NCBI RefSeq assembly: GCF_002094305.1
Contig: NZ_LWTX01000004.1
Coordinates: forward strand, 62,001 to 126,000
DNA: 64,000 nt
Source: Prescottella equi
GTDB taxonomy: Bacteria > Actinomycetota > Actinomycetes > Mycobacteriales > Mycobacteriaceae
Direction: 5' to 3'
Part shown: piece after piece, positions 8,738 to 20,962 of the stretch
How the letters are laid out: the number at the start of each line of letters is the position of its first letter
Position numbering within the stretch: position 1 is the stretch's first letter
The notes under the pieces: model-generated
The model's input: only the letters and a program-made list of their open reading frames with translations
The model's database searches: none
What the model was told of the DNA's origin: nothing
Translations under genes and position numbers: made by a program

Positions 8738-9739
8738 ATGCGGGCCTGGCGCACGACGAGACCCGGCCCGCTCACCGACCGTCCGCTCGAGCTCGGGCGC
8801 GAGTTGCTTCCGCGTCCGACGAGCAGGGACCTGCTGGTGAAGGTGCTGGCGTGTGGTGTCTGCCGCACCGACCTCCACGTGGTCGCGGGCGAATTGCCGC
8901 CGCACCGGCTCAACGTGGTGCCGGGCCACGAGGTGATCGGCGAGGTCGTCGCGGTCGGTGACGACGCGGGTGGCCGCTTCTCGGTGGGGCAGCGGGTGGG
9001 CGTGGCGTGGCTGCGGGGCACGTGCGGGCACTGCCGGTACTGCGTGCGCGGCGACGAGAACCTGTGCCCCTATTCGACGTACACCGGCTGGGACGCGGAC
9101 GGCGGCTACGCCGAGTACACGACGGTGCCGGTCGACTACGCGCTCGAACTGCCCACCGGCTATCCCGTCGTCGAGCTGGCACCCCTGCTCTGCGCGGGCA
9201 TCATCGGTTATCGCGCGTTGCTGCGGGCGGATCTACCCGAGGGCGGTCGGCTGGGGATCTACGGCTTCGGGGGCAGTGCGCACCTGACCGCGCAGGTCGC
9301 GCTTGCCCGGGGAGCGCGCGTGCACGTGATGACGCGGGGCGAGGAGGCCCGTCAACTGGCGTTCAGTCTCGGCGCGGCTTCCGTGCAGGGTGCCGCGGAG
9401 CCGCCCCCGGAACCGTTGGACTCGGCGATCCTCTTCGCGCCTGCCGGTGACCTGGTCCCGCCGGCGCTGGAGGCGCTCGACGCGGGTGGGACGCTCGCGC
9501 TCGCGGGCATCCACCTCAGCGACATCCCGCCGTTGAACTATCAGCGGGACCTGTTCCGGGAGCGGCAACTGCGGAGCGTGACGGCGAACACACGGGACGA
9601 TGCCCGCGACTTCCTGGCCTTCGCGCAACGGCACCGACTGCGGGTCAGCGCGCACCGCTACCCGTTGGATGCCGCGGACAAGGCGCTCGCCGATCTCGCG
9701 GGCGGTGTGTTCGGCGGCGCCGCCGTTCTCGTGCCGTGA
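8738..9739 (+). CDS. Zinc-dependent alcohol dehydrogenase, MDR superfamily
   Basis: A medium-chain dehydrogenase of about 333 residues. [12 protein letters not shown] carries the catalytic zinc cysteine, PGHEVIGEV the histidine and glutamate, and [15 protein letters not shown] the four structural-zinc cysteines. The nucleotide-binding turn is YGFGGSAHL. The layout resembles AdhA-type enzymes that interconvert alcohols and aldehydes. The frame opens at 8636. [10 protein letters not shown] at 8738 best fits the family N-terminus, but it has no clear ribosome binding site, and ATGs at 8723 or 8689 are possible. It lies beside phosphoketolase (divergent) and GH65 (same strand), so a role in redox balance during carbohydrate use is plausible but inferred. 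Confidence 0.88.
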   Translation: MRAWRTTRPGPLTDRPLELGRELLPRPTSRDLLVKVLACGVCRTDLHVVAGELPPHRLNVVPGHEVIGEVVAVGDDAGGRFSVGQRVGVAWLRGTCGHCRYCVRGDENLCPYSTYTGWDADGGYAEYTTVPVDYALELPTGYPVVELAPLLCAGIIGYRALLRADLPEGGRLGIYGFGGSAHLTAQVALARGARVHVMTRGEEARQLAFSLGAASVQGAAEPPPEPLDSAILFAPAGDLVPPALEALDAGGTLALAGIHLSDIPPLNYQRDLFRERQLRSVTANTRDDARDFLAFAQRHRLRVSAHRYPLDAADKALADLAGGVFGGAAVLVP

Positions 9740-9766
9740 CGACGACGCTGTCCTAGCGTGGACTGA

Positions 9767-9788
9767 GCGGTCCGATCGCGTGGACCGC
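9767..9788. repeat. Inverted repeat between ADH and GH65 genes
   Basis: GCGGTCC and GGACCGC form a 7-bp inverted repeat with an 8-base spacer, 28 bases after the alcohol dehydrogenase stop and 24 before the GH65 start. It could be a weak terminator or an operator. No T-tract follows. Confidence 0.3.
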
Positions 9789-9812
9789 GCCCGCGAGTGG
9801 GAGGACGTCCGC

Positions 9813-12188
9813 ATGATCACTCATCCCGCTTTCACGGTCGAACCGTGGAGCCTGCGCGCCACGAGCCTCGATCTGGACGTCCTGGCCCAGAGCGAATCGT
9901 TGTTCGCGCTCTCCAACGGGCACCTCGGCTGGCGCGGCAACCTCGACGAGGGCGATCCGCACGGGCTGCCCGGCAGCTACCTGTCCGGTGTGTACGAGGT
10001 GCGGCCGATGCCGTACGCCGAACCGGGATACGGGTACCCCGATTCCGGCGAGACGATCATCAACGTCACCGACGGCAAGATCGTCCGCCTGCTCGTCGAC
10101 GACGAGCCGTTCGACGTCCGCCGCGGCCGGGTACTGGCGCACGAGCAGGAACTGGATCTGCGGGCCGGGGTACTGCGCCGCAAGGTCGAGTGGCGTTCGC
10201 CTGCCGGTCGCGCGGTGCGCCTCACCACCACCCGGCTGGTGTCGTTCACCCAACGCACCATCGGGGCGATCGACTACACGGTGGAGGCGCTGGACGGACC
10301 GGCGCACGTGGTACTCCAGTCGGAACTCGTGGCGAACGAACCGATGCCGCAACAGGAGGCAGATCCGCGTGCGGCGGCGGTACTCGCGGAGCCGCTGGTC
10401 GCGGAGGAGCACTTCGACCACGAGGCGCTTGTGCAACTGACCCACACGACCGCCGAGAGTGGTCTGCGGATCGCCGTCGCGATGGATCACGAGGTGACCG
10501 GACCGGGCGTGCACGTCGAGGTCGAGAGCTATCCGGATCAGGGGCGGGTGACGATCACGTCGGAGCTGGCGCGGGGCGAACGCGTCCGCATGGTCAAGTT
10601 CGTCTCGCACGCGTGGTCGGCACGGCGCACCCCGCCCGCGATGCGGGACCAGGTGGCGGGCGAGTTGACGCTCGCGCGTGAGAGCGGCTGGGACGGACTG
10701 GTTTCGGAGCAGCGCGCCTATCTCGACAGGTTCTGGGCGCACGCGGACGTGACTGTGGACGGCGATCCGGAGGTCCAGCAGGCGGTGCGTTTCGCGCTGT
10801 TCCACATCCTGCAGGCGTCGGCCCGCGCCGAGGGCACCGCGATCGCCTCGAAGGGGCTCACCGGACGCGGCTACGACGGTCACGCCTTCTGGGACACCGA
10901 GATGTTCGTGCTGCCGGTCCTGACGTCGGTGCTGCCGCAGGCCGTCGCCGATGCGCTGGGCTGGCGGCATTCGACACTTCCGCGGGCGCGGGAGCGGGCC
11001 CGCCAACTGGGGTTCGCCGGTGCCGCGTTCCCGTGGCGGACCATCACCGGCAAGGAGTGCAGCGGCTACTGGCCCGCGGGCGCCGCCGCGTTCCACGTCA
11101 ACGCGGCGATCGCGCGCGCGGCGATCGGATACATCCGCGCGAACGGGAACGGCGAGTTCGAGCGGACCGTCGGCCTGGATCTGCTGGTGGAGACCGCGCG
11201 GCTGTGGCGGTCGCTCGGTTACTTCGACGAGCGGGGCACGTTCCGGATCGACGGCGTCACCGGCCCCGACGAGTACAGCGCGCTGGTGCGGAACGACCTG
11301 TACACCAACTTGATGGCGCGCGAGAACCTCGATGCCGCGGTGGCCGTCGTGGAGCGTCACCGGTATCGGATGCCCGACCTCGGGGTCACCGACGAGGAGG
11401 TCGGTGGTTGGCGTACCGCTGCGGCGCGGATGTACGTGCCGTACGACGAGCGGCGCGGCGTGCACCCGCAATCGTCCGGATTCACCGATCGGCAGGTATG
11501 GGACTTCGTGGGGACGCCGCCCGAGCACTACCCGCTGCTGCTGCACTACCCGTACTTCGATCTGTATCGCAAGCAGGTCGTGAAGCAGGCGGACGTGGTG
11601 CTGGCGATGCAGTGGGTTCCGGACGAGTTCACCGAGGAGCAGCGAGCGCGGAACTTCGCGTACTACGAGCGGCTCACGGTGCGGGACTCGTCACTGTCCG
11701 CGTGCAGCCAGGCCGTGGTCGCCGCCGACGTCGGTGCCCTCGATCTCGCGTACGACTATCTCGGGGAGACGGCCCTGATCGACCTGTACGACCTCGAGCA
11801 CAACACCAGCGACGGACTGCACCTCGCGTCGCTGGCCGGGATCTGGATCGCGCTCGTCCAGGGGTTCGGCGGTGCACGCCGGCGCCGTACCGGTCTCACG
11901 TTCCGGCCGACGCTCCCGCGCGGCATCGAGCGCCTCGCGTTCGGTGTCGCGGCGGCGGGATGTCGGCTGCGCGTCCAGATCGAGCCCACCGAGACGAGGT
12001 ACCACCTCGTGGTCGGCGACGAGTTGACGGTCCACCACGACGGGGAGCCGGTGACCTTGCACGGCAACGAGGTTCGGGTGATGCCCACGGTCCGGCCGCC
12101 GGCCGGTCCGGTGGTGACGCAACCCGCGGGCCGGGCTCCGGTCCGACGTCGGCCCGGCACCGGCGGTCGCCCGTCACCCGCCGACTAA
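9813..12188 (+). CDS. Glycoside hydrolase family 65 disaccharide phosphorylase
   Basis: A GH65 protein of about 791 residues, full length for the family. GH65 enzymes split alpha-linked glucosides such as trehalose, maltose or kojibiose with phosphate, yielding beta-glucose-1-phosphate, though some are hydrolases. Visible marks are the N-terminal sandwich stretch [15 protein letters not shown], the barrel motif [13 protein letters not shown] and [15 protein letters not shown], which holds the general-acid glutamate. The start at 9813 follows GGGAGG (9799-9804). The frame extends upstream to 9600 only as a shadow of the dehydrogenase. Substrate cannot be decided; trehalose would suit a trehalose-rich actinobacterium. 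No beta-phosphoglucomutase gene is adjacent, which leaves the phosphorylase reading open. Confidence 0.9.
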   Translation: MITHPAFTVEPWSLRATSLDLDVLAQSESLFALSNGHLGWRGNLDEGDPHGLPGSYLSGVYEVRPMPYAEPGYGYPDSGETIINVTDGKIVRLLVDDEPFDVRRGRVLAHEQELDLRAGVLRRKVEWRSPAGRAVRLTTTRLVSFTQRTIGAIDYTVEALDGPAHVVLQSELVANEPMPQQEADPRAAAVLAEPLVAEEHFDHEALVQLTHTTAESGLRIAVAMDHEVTGPGVHVEVESYPDQGRVTITSELARGERVRMVKFVSHAWSARRTPPAMRDQVAGELTLARESGWDGLVSEQRAYLDRFWAHADVTVDGDPEVQQAVRFALFHILQASARAEGTAIASKGLTGRGYDGHAFWDTEMFVLPVLTSVLPQAVADALGWRHSTLPRARERARQLGFAGAAFPWRTITGKECSGYWPAGAAAFHVNAAIARAAIGYIRANGNGEFERTVGLDLLVETARLWRSLGYFDERGTFRIDGVTGPDEYSALVRNDLYTNLMARENLDAAVAVVERHRYRMPDLGVTDEEVGGWRTAAARMYVPYDERRGVHPQSSGFTDRQVWDFVGTPPEHYPLLLHYPYFDLYRKQVVKQADVVLAMQWVPDEFTEEQRARNFAYYERLTVRDSSLSACSQAVVAADVGALDLAYDYLGETALIDLYDLEHNTSDGLHLASLAGIWIALVQGFGGARRRRTGLTFRPTLPRGIERLAFGVAAAGCRLRVQIEPTETRYHLVVGDELTVHHDGEPVTLHGNEVRVMPTVRPPAGPVVTQPAGRAPVRRRPGTGGRPSPAD

Positions 12189-12191
12189 ACT
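12186..12191 (+). promoter_or_regulatory. -10 element for leaderless rpe transcript
   Basis: TAAACT fits the actinobacterial TANNNT -10 and ends 7 bases before the GTG start of rpe. There is no ribosome binding site, so the mRNA probably begins at the start codon. The element overlaps the GH65 stop codon. Confidence 0.6.
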
Positions 12192-12198
12192 CGCCGAC

Positions 12199-12882
12199 GT
12201 GGCAACCCCGATGATCGCACCGTCCATTCTCTCCGCCGACTTCGCGCGCCTGGCCGAGGAGGCCGACGCCGTTGCCGGCGCCGACTGGCTGCACGTGGAC
12301 GTCATGGACGCCCACTTCGTGCCGAACCTGACGCTGGGCCTGCCGGTGGTGCAGAGCCTGCTGAAGGCCACCGACATCCCGCTGGACTGCCACCTGATGA
12401 TCGACGACCCGGGGCGCTGGGCGCCGCCGTACGCGGAGGCGGGTGCGCACAACGTCACGTTCCACGCCGAGGCCACCGACGACCCGATCTCGGTCGCCCG
12501 GGACATCCGCGCCGCGGGCGCGAAGGCAGGCCTGAGCATCAAGCCGAACACGCCGATCGAGCCGTACCTCGAGATCCTGAAGAGCTTCGACACACTGCTG
12601 GTGATGAGCGTCGAACCCGGTTTCGGCGGTCAGTCGTTCATCCCGGCCGTGCTCGACAAGGCGCGTGCCGTCCGCAAGCTCGTCGACGCGGGCGAACTGC
12701 GCCTGCTCGTGGAGATCGACGGCGGGATCAACGCCGACACCGTCGAGCAGGCGGCCGAGGCGGGCATCGACTGCTTCGTCGCCGGTTCCGCGGTCTACGG
12801 CGCGGCCGATCCTGCCGCAGCGGTCCGCGGCCTGCGCGAGCAGGCGGCCAAGGCCTCCCCGCACCTGACGCTGTCGATCTGA
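12199..12882 (+). CDS. rpe: Ribulose-phosphate 3-epimerase
   Basis: This enzyme interconverts ribulose-5-phosphate and xylulose-5-phosphate in the pentose phosphate pathway. The 227-residue protein begins with GTG ([15 protein letters not shown]) and has the family motifs [12 protein letters not shown] (metal His and Asp), LDCHLMI and [13 protein letters not shown] (beta/alpha)8 barrel is expected. The start sits just after a -10 element, consistent with leaderless translation. ribD follows 10 bp after the stop, so ribulose-5-phosphate handling and riboflavin synthesis are probably co-transcribed; ribulose-5-phosphate is also the substrate of RibB two genes later. Confidence 0.97.
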   Translation: MATPMIAPSILSADFARLAEEADAVAGADWLHVDVMDAHFVPNLTLGLPVVQSLLKATDIPLDCHLMIDDPGRWAPPYAEAGAHNVTFHAEATDDPISVARDIRAAGAKAGLSIKPNTPIEPYLEILKSFDTLLVMSVEPGFGGQSFIPAVLDKARAVRKLVDAGELRLLVEIDGGINADTVEQAAEAGIDCFVAGSAVYGAADPAAAVRGLREQAAKASPHLTLSI

Positions 12883-12892
12883 CGGCCTCGCG

Positions 12893-13903
12893 GTGACCTC
12901 GCTCGACGCCGCGATGCGGCTCGCGATCGACGCTTCCGAGGCCGCGCGCGGCAGCACCAGTCCCAACCCGCCGGTCGGCGCGGTGATCCTCGACGCGTCC
13001 GGCGCGGTCGTCGGCGTCGGTGCCACCCGGCCGCCGGGCGGGCCGCACGCGGAGGTCGTCGCGCTCGCCGCGGCGGGGGAACGGGCCCGCGGCGGAACCG
13101 CGGTCGTCACGCTCGAGCCGTGCAATCACCAGGGCCGCACCGGTCCCTGCTCGCGTGCGCTGATCGACGCGGGAATCGCGGCGGTGCACTACTCGGTGGC
13201 CGACCCCAACCCGGCCGCGGCCGGCGGCGCCGACACCCTGCGTGCTGCGCGCATCGAGGTGACCGGCGGGCTGCTCGCCGACGACGCCGGACGCGGACCT
13301 CTGCGGGCATGGCTGCACCGGCAGCGAACCGGACGACCCCATGTGACGTGGAAGTTCGCCGCCACGCTCGACGGTCGCAGCGCCGCCGCCGACGGCACCA
13401 GCCAGTGGATCACCGGACCCGAGGCGCGGGCGCGCGTGCACGCCGACCGGGCGCGGCTCGATGCGATCGTCGTCGGAACCGGCACCGTCCTGGCGGACGA
13501 CCCGTGGCTCACGGCCCGGCTGCCCGACGGTTCGCTCGCGCCGCACCAACCGCTGCGCGTGGTCGTCGGCAACCGGCCCGTCCCATCCACCGCGAGGGTC
13601 CTCGACGATGCGGCGCCCACCCTGGTACTTCGCACGCACGACGTCGGCGAGATCCTCTCTGCGCTCGCCGATCAGGACGATGTCCTGGTCGAGGGGGGCC
13701 CGCGTCTCGCGGGCGCCTTCCTCGCGGCGGGCGTGGTCGATCGCGTCCAGGCCTACATCGCGCCGGTGGTACTGGGTGCCGGGTCCCACGCAGTGGAAGA
13801 CGCTGGAGTGTCCACCATCACCGAGGCGCTACGGTTTCGTCGGGAGAACGTCGAGGTCCTCGGCGACGACCTGTTGTTGAACCTGATCCCTCGGGCTCAG
13901 TAG
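12893..13903 (+). CDS. ribD: Riboflavin deaminase/reductase RibD
   Basis: A 336-residue bifunctional enzyme for the second and third steps of the riboflavin branch. The N-terminal deaminase shows the zinc motif PHAEVVAL and LEPCNHQGRTGPC (about 45-90). The C-terminal pyrimidine reductase shows VTWKFAATLDGR, WITGPEARARVHADRA and the NADPH-binding stretch VLVEGGPRLAGAFL. It starts at a GTG 10 bp after rpe and is followed closely by ribE. Length and both domains are normal. Confidence 0.96.
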   Translation: MTSLDAAMRLAIDASEAARGSTSPNPPVGAVILDASGAVVGVGATRPPGGPHAEVVALAAAGERARGGTAVVTLEPCNHQGRTGPCSRALIDAGIAAVHYSVADPNPAAAGGADTLRAARIEVTGGLLADDAGRGPLRAWLHRQRTGRPHVTWKFAATLDGRSAAADGTSQWITGPEARARVHADRARLDAIVVGTGTVLADDPWLTARLPDGSLAPHQPLRVVVGNRPVPSTARVLDDAAPTLVLRTHDVGEILSALADQDDVLVEGGPRLAGAFLAAGVVDRVQAYIAPVVLGAGSHAVEDAGVSTITEALRFRRENVEVLGDDLLLNLIPRAQ

Positions 13904-13930
13904 TTATCGATCCAAGGAGTGAGCGAAGAC

Positions 13931-14542
13931 ATGTTCACGGGAATCGTCGAGGAACTCGGCGAGATCGTCGCCAAGGAAGACCTGGCCGACGCGGCCCGCT
14001 TCACAGTCAAGGGACCGCTGGTCACCTCGGACGCCGGCCACGGTGACTCGATCGCCGTCAACGGTGTGTGCCTGACGGTGGTCGACGTGCTCGACGGCGA
14101 GGCGTTCACCGCGGACGTCATGCGGGAGACGCTGGTCCGCTCCAGTCTCGGCTCCTTGGGGATCGGAAGTCGGGTCAACCTCGAACGCGCCGCCGCAGTC
14201 AACAGCCGGCTCGGCGGTCACATCGTCCAGGGCCATGTCGACGGCACCGGTGAGGTCATCAGCCGTAGCCCGTCCGAGAACTGGACCGTGGTGCGGATCT
14301 CGCTGCCGTCGAGCATTTCCCGGTACGTCGTGGAGAAGGGCTCGATCACCGTCGACGGCGTCTCGTTGACGGTGTCCGCGCTCGGCGGGGAGCCGGGCGA
14401 CGAGTACTTCGAGATCTCGCTGATCCCGACGACGCTGGGACTGACCACGCTCGGCGCTGCCGAGCCCGGCACGCCGGTCAATCTGGAAGTCGACGTCATC
14501 GCCAAGTACGTCGAACGCCTGCACACGGCCGCGGGCCGCTAG
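13931..14542 (+). CDS. ribE: Riboflavin synthase alpha subunit
   Basis: This enzyme dismutates two molecules of 6,7-dimethyl-8-ribityllumazine to riboflavin. The 203-residue protein begins MFTGIVEELGEIV, the standard family opening, and contains the duplicated lumazine-binding barrels (GDSIAVNGVCLTVVD in the first, GSITVDGVSLTVSALGG in the second). A GTG at 13919 is in frame, but AAGGAG covers 13914-13919, so 13931 is the real start at 11-base spacing. It lies between ribD and ribBA. I looked for an FMN riboswitch upstream of the rib genes and did not see one. Confidence 0.96.
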   Translation: MFTGIVEELGEIVAKEDLADAARFTVKGPLVTSDAGHGDSIAVNGVCLTVVDVLDGEAFTADVMRETLVRSSLGSLGIGSRVNLERAAAVNSRLGGHIVQGHVDGTGEVISRSPSENWTVVRISLPSSISRYVVEKGSITVDGVSLTVSALGGEPGDEYFEISLIPTTLGLTTLGAAEPGTPVNLEVDVIAKYVERLHTAAGR

Positions 14543-14550
14543 CCGGAATA

Positions 14551-14573
14551 ACGACCTCGTCACGCGAGGTCGT
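14551..14573. terminator. 9-bp hairpin between ribE and ribBA
   Basis: ACGACCTCG and CGAGGTCGT pair perfectly around a 5-base loop, just after the ribE stop. No run of T follows. It may be a terminator or attenuator that separates ribE from ribBA, or an mRNA-stabilising hairpin. Confidence 0.5.
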
Positions 14574-14649
14574 ACTGTTGAGGTGCATCTGAAGCGATGC
14601 GCCGGGACATACTCGAGCACGCCAGTTCAAGATTTTGGAGCCCAAGCAC

Positions 14650-16846
<2,197 letters not shown>

Positions 16847-16866
16847 ATACCGTCGGTACCGCCGAC

Positions 16867-16872
16867 TAGCCT
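16867..16872 (+). promoter_or_regulatory. -10 element for leaderless uvrC
   Basis: TAGCCT lies 6 bases before the GTG start of uvrC in a short gap with no ribosome binding site, as expected for a leaderless transcript. Confidence 0.55.
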
Positions 16873-16878
16873 GGAATC

Positions 16879-19008
16879 GTGCCCGATCCCTCCACTTATC
16901 GACCCGCGCCGGGAAGCATCCCGGTGGCACCGGGTGTCTACAAGTTCCGCGACCCGCACGGCCGGGTGATCTACGTCGGCAAGGCGAAGAGTCTGCGGTC
17001 GCGACTCAACTCGTACTTCGCCGACGTCTCGTCGCTGCATCCGCGCACCCGGCAGATGGTCACGACGGCGGGCAGTGTCGAGTGGACGGTAGTCAGTACC
17101 GAGGTCGAGGCGCTCCAGCTCGAGTACAACTGGATCAAGGAGTTCGATCCGCGGTTCAACGTCCGTTACCGCGACGACAAGACCTACCCGGTGCTGGCGG
17201 TGACCCTGAACGAGGAGTACCCGCGGCTGTTCGTGTACCGCGGTCCGCGGCGCAAGGGCGTGCGCTATTTCGGGCCCTACTCGCACGCGTGGGCGATCCG
17301 CGAGACACTCGACCTGCTGCTGCGCGTCTTCCCGGCGCGCACGTGCTCGGCCGGAGTGTTCAAGCGGCACAACCAGATCGGCAGACCGTGCCTGCTCGGT
17401 TACATCGACAAGTGCTCGGCTCCGTGCGTCGGCCGCGTGAGTGCGGCCGAGCACCGGGAGATCGTCGAGGACTTCTGCGACTTCCTGTCGGGCCGTACGG
17501 ACCGTCTCGTGCGGCAGCTCGAGACCCGCATGCAGGAGGCGGCCGAGGACCTCGACTTCGAGACGGCGGCGCGCCTGCGTGACGACGTCGGCGCGCTGAA
17601 GAAGGCACTGGAGAAGCAAGCGGTCGTGCTCGGCGACGGCACCGACGCCGACCTGGTGGCGTTCGCCTCCGACGAACTCGAGGTGGCCGTGCAGGTCTTC
17701 CACGTCCGCGGTGGACGCGTGCGTGGACAGCGCGGCTGGGTGGTCGAGAAGGCCGGCGACGTCATCGAACGCGACGCGGTCGCTGCCGACGCCGGGGCGG
17801 AATCGGAGCTGGCGCTGCTCGTCGAGCAGTTCCTCACCCAGTTCTACGGAGAGCAGGCCGCGCTGTCCGACAGCGGCGCGGCGGCCGACCAACCCACGAA
17901 CGCGGTTCCACGGGAGGTGCTCGTGCCCGCGCTCCCGCGGGACGTCGAGGGCCTGCAGCAGTGGCTCGGTGGGCTGCGGGGCAGTTCGGTCAAGCTCCGT
18001 GTGCCGCAACGCGGCGACAAGAAGGCGCTCGCGGAGACCGTCGAACGGAACGCGAAGGAGGCGCTGGCGCAGCACAAGTTGCGGCGCGCCGGCGACTTCA
18101 CGTCGAGATCTGCAGCGCTGCAAGGCATCCAGGAGGCGCTCGATCTCGATTCCGCGCCGCTGCGAATCGAGTGTGTCGACATCAGCCACGTGCAGGGCAC
18201 CGATGTCGTGGCGTCCCTCGTGGTGTTCGAGGACGGTCTGCCGCGCAAGTCCGACTACCGGCACTACGCGATCCGGGAGGCCGCCGGCGACGGCCGCTCG
18301 GACGACGTGGCCAGCATCGCCGAGGTGACCCGGCGGCGCTTCCTGCGGCACAACCGCGACGTCGCGGCCGGCGGCGGTGCCGACGGTGGCGACCAGGCCC
18401 CCGAAGCCGCACTGGATCCGCAGACGGGACGGCCGCGCCGGTTCGCGTATCCGCCGAACCTGTTCGTCGTCGACGGCGGTTCTCCGCAGGTCAACGCGGC
18501 CGCTGAGGTGCTCGACGAACTCGGCGTCACCGACGTCGCGGTGATCGGGCTGGCCAAACGCCTCGAGGAGGTGTGGGTGCCGGGGGAGGAAGATCCGGTG
18601 ATCCTGCCCCGCACCAGCGAGTCGCTGTACCTGTTGCAGCGAATTCGCGACGAGGCACACCGCTTCGCGATCACGTTCCACCGCAGCAAGCGGTCGCGGC
18701 GGATGACGGCGTCGGCGCTCGATTCGGTTCGCGGTCTCGGCGAGACGCGGCGGACCGCGCTCGTCACACACTTCGGTTCGGTGGCCAAGCTGCGCGAGGC
18801 GACGGTCGAGGAGATCACGGCGGTACCCGGCATCGGCGTGGCCACCGCGCAGGCCGTGCTCGCGGCGCTCGCCGAACCGCAATCGGACCGGACCGCGGCC
18901 GTGGCCGAGGCCGAACCCAGCGCAGATGTGGCTGCGGGAGGCGACGTGGTGGGGGATGATGTGACGGACATCGGCGCATCGGAACGAACAGGACACAGTC
19001 GCGAGTGA
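16879..19008 (+). CDS. uvrC: Excinuclease ABC subunit C
   Basis: UvrC makes both incisions in nucleotide excision repair once UvrB has marked the lesion. The 709-residue protein has the GIY-YIG nuclease domain ([20 protein letters not shown], about 20-40), a cysteine-bearing insert (CSAPCVGR), a UVR motif for UvrB contact (about 215-245), the C-terminal RNase H-like domain ([13 protein letters not shown] and [13 protein letters not shown]) and helix-hairpin-helix repeats (about 615-670). An alanine- and acid-rich tail of about 35 residues follows, making it somewhat longer than the mycobacterial protein. The 3' end overlaps rapZ by 4 bp. Confidence 0.97.
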   Translation: MPDPSTYRPAPGSIPVAPGVYKFRDPHGRVIYVGKAKSLRSRLNSYFADVSSLHPRTRQMVTTAGSVEWTVVSTEVEALQLEYNWIKEFDPRFNVRYRDDKTYPVLAVTLNEEYPRLFVYRGPRRKGVRYFGPYSHAWAIRETLDLLLRVFPARTCSAGVFKRHNQIGRPCLLGYIDKCSAPCVGRVSAAEHREIVEDFCDFLSGRTDRLVRQLETRMQEAAEDLDFETAARLRDDVGALKKALEKQAVVLGDGTDADLVAFASDELEVAVQVFHVRGGRVRGQRGWVVEKAGDVIERDAVAADAGAESELALLVEQFLTQFYGEQAALSDSGAAADQPTNAVPREVLVPALPRDVEGLQQWLGGLRGSSVKLRVPQRGDKKALAETVERNAKEALAQHKLRRAGDFTSRSAALQGIQEALDLDSAPLRIECVDISHVQGTDVVASLVVFEDGLPRKSDYRHYAIREAAGDGRSDDVASIAEVTRRRFLRHNRDVAAGGGADGGDQAPEAALDPQTGRPRRFAYPPNLFVVDGGSPQVNAAAEVLDELGVTDVAVIGLAKRLEEVWVPGEEDPVILPRTSESLYLLQRIRDEAHRFAITFHRSKRSRRMTASALDSVRGLGETRRTALVTHFGSVAKLREATVEEITAVPGIGVATAQAVLAALAEPQSDRTAAVAEAEPSADVAAGGDVVGDDVTDIGASERTGHSRE

Positions 19009-19904
19009 ACGACCAGCAGGAACGCGGTGGGGCAGATGTGGAGGTCGCGCTCGTCACGGGTCTTTCCGGGGCAGGGCTGAGCACCGCGGCGAAGGTGCTC
19101 GAGGACCTCGGCTGGTATGTCGTCGACAATCTTCCGCCCGAACTGATCACGCGGATGGTCGAACTCGGCGTCGAATCCGATCCACCGATCCGCCGCCTGG
19201 CTGTCGTCGTCGACGTCCGCAGCCGCCCCTTCACAGGTGACCTGGGGCAGGTCGTCGCGGCGCTCGAAGCCATGCCGGTGCAGATCCGGGTGCTCTACCT
19301 CGAGGCCAACGATCCCGTGCTGATCCGCCGATTCGAGCACGTGCGTCGCAGCCATCCGTTGCAGAGCGACAGCAAGGAAGGCACGCTGTCCGAGGGAATC
19401 GCAGCCGAGCGGGCCAAGCTGGCGCAGGTTCGGGCGTCCGCGGATCTGGTCGTCGACACCTCCGCCCTCGCCGTGCGCGAGTTGCGGGAGAAGATCGAGA
19501 CCGCGTTCGGTGGCGAGGCCAGCAGCGTGATCCAGGTGACGGTGCAGTCCTTCGGTTTCAAGCACGGGCTGCCGATGGACGCCGATCTGGTGTGCGACGT
19601 GCGGTTCCTGCCGAATCCGCACTGGATCCCGGAACTGCGTCCGCACACCGGACTGGAGGAGGCGGTACGGGACTACGTCCTGTCCCGTGACGGTGCCGAG
19701 GAGTACCTCGACACCTTCCGGCGGCTCCTCGAACTGACGACGGCGGGATACCGCCGGGAGGGAAAGCGCTACATGACGATCGCGGTCGGTTGCACCGGCG
19801 GCAAGCATCGGAGCGTCGCGATGTCCGAGGCGCTCGCGGCGCGCCTCGGCACTGAGGACGGCCTGGCCGTCCGGGTCGTCCACCGCGATGTGGGTCGCGA
19901 ATGA
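19005..19904 (+). CDS. rapZ: RapZ/YvcJ-family nucleotide-binding protein with altered P-loop
   Basis: A 299-residue member of the RapZ (YvcJ) family, whose E. coli member controls glucosamine-6-phosphate synthase through small RNAs. The C-terminal domain is well kept: [27 protein letters not shown] and [15 protein letters not shown]. The N-terminal P-loop reads [13 protein letters not shown], where the usual Walker A lysine is leucine (codon CTG). I recall that mycobacterial homologues also deviate here. ATP or GTP hydrolysis may therefore be weak or absent. It is coupled to uvrC and yvcK by 4-bp overlaps; rapZ-yvcK-whiA is a conserved trio in Gram-positive bacteria. Confidence 0.93.
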   Translation: MNDQQERGGADVEVALVTGLSGAGLSTAAKVLEDLGWYVVDNLPPELITRMVELGVESDPPIRRLAVVVDVRSRPFTGDLGQVVAALEAMPVQIRVLYLEANDPVLIRRFEHVRRSHPLQSDSKEGTLSEGIAAERAKLAQVRASADLVVDTSALAVRELREKIETAFGGEASSVIQVTVQSFGFKHGLPMDADLVCDVRFLPNPHWIPELRPHTGLEEAVRDYVLSRDGAEEYLDTFRRLLELTTAGYRREGKRYMTIAVGCTGGKHRSVAMSEALAARLGTEDGLAVRVVHRDVGRE

Positions 19905-20962
19905 CGGACGCATCGACCACCACCGACTCCCGGGCGCCCCGGATCGTCGCGTTCGGCGGCGGACACGGGTTGTACGCGACCCTGAGTGCGGCGCGTCGGC
20001 TCAGCTCCGACGTGACGGCCGTCGTCACCGTCGCCGACGACGGCGGCTCGTCCGGCCGGTTGCGCAACGAGCTCGGCATGATCCCGCCCGGCGATCTGCG
20101 GATGGCGCTCGCGGCGCTCGCCGCGCAGACCCCTGATGTCCGGTCGTGGACGGAGACCGTGCAGCACCGCTTCGGAGGGTCCGGCGCACTCGCGGGCCAC
20201 TCCGTCGGCAACCTCATCCTCGCGGGGCTGACCGAGGTCCTGGGCGACCCGGTCGCCGCGCTCGACACTGTCGCCCGCCTCCTCCAGGTCGAGGGGCGAG
20301 TGCTGCCGATGTCGACGCAGGCGCTGCAGATCGAGGCCGACGTCGTGGGTCTGGAGACGGATCCGCGGGTCAGCCGGTGCATCCGGGGTCAGGTGGCGGT
20401 GGCGACCACACCGGGCAAGGTGCGCCGTGTGCGTCTGCTGCCGGCCGACCCTCCGGCGTGCCCGGACGCGCTCGCGGCTCTCGGCGCCGCGGATCTCGCG
20501 GTTCTCGGACCCGGATCCTGGTTCTCGAGCGTCATTCCGCACGTGCTGGTTCCCGAACTTCTCGACGGGTTGTTGCGGACGCCGGCCCGGAAGGTGCTCG
20601 TTCTCAACCTGGCGCCGGAGCCGGGGGAGACCGCCGGATTCTCCGCCGAGCGTCATCTGCACGTACTGTGCCAACACGCGCCCGAATTCCGTGTCGACCA
20701 CGTCGTCGTCGATTCGGCGTCGGTCCCGGCGGGTCGCGAGCGTGACCATCTCTGCCGCGCCGCGACACATCTGGGCGCCGAGGTGGTCTACGCGGACGTC
20801 GCCGAGGACGGCACCCACAAGCACCACGCGGGCAAACTCGCGGATGTGCTGGCGGGCCTCGTGGACCGGCGGGCGCCGGCCGGGTCGGCAACCGGATACG
20901 ACGACATCGAACGAGCCACCGAACGGACGGCCGGGGGAAGGGAGAGCGCCTCGTGGCGATGA
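19901..20962 (+). CDS. yvcK: YvcK/GlmR family gluconeogenesis factor
   Basis: A 353-residue protein of the YvcK (GlmR, CofD-like) family, which binds UDP-sugars and steers carbon to cell-wall precursors. Marks include [19 protein letters not shown] at the N-terminus, [14 protein letters not shown] and [13 protein letters not shown], then [17 protein letters not shown]. The ATG overlaps the rapZ stop, and the 3' end overlaps whiA by 10 bp. In M. tuberculosis the counterpart (CuvA, Rv1422) localises to growth sites, as I recall. Confidence 0.95.
   Translation: MTDASTTTDSRAPRIVAFGGGHGLYATLSAARRLSSDVTAVVTVADDGGSSGRLRNELGMIPPGDLRMALAALAAQTPDVRSWTETVQHRFGGSGALAGHSVGNLILAGLTEVLGDPVAALDTVARLLQVEGRVLPMSTQALQIEADVVGLETDPRVSRCIRGQVAVATTPGKVRRVRLLPADPPACPDALAALGAADLAVLGPGSWFSSVIPHVLVPELLDGLLRTPARKVLVLNLAPEPGETAGFSAERHLHVLCQHAPEFRVDHVVVDSASVPAGRERDHLCRAATHLGAEVVYADVAEDGTHKHHAGKLADVLAGLVDRRAPAGSATGYDDIERATERTAGGRESASWR

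Noticed and set aside
8459-9812. DosR-type box near phosphoketolase, ADH and GH65
   Set aside because: I looked for the GGGACTTTAGTCCC-like site expected for a hypoxia regulon. GGAC and GTCC near 9760-9773 are spaced 6 rather than 4 bases, so it does not fit.
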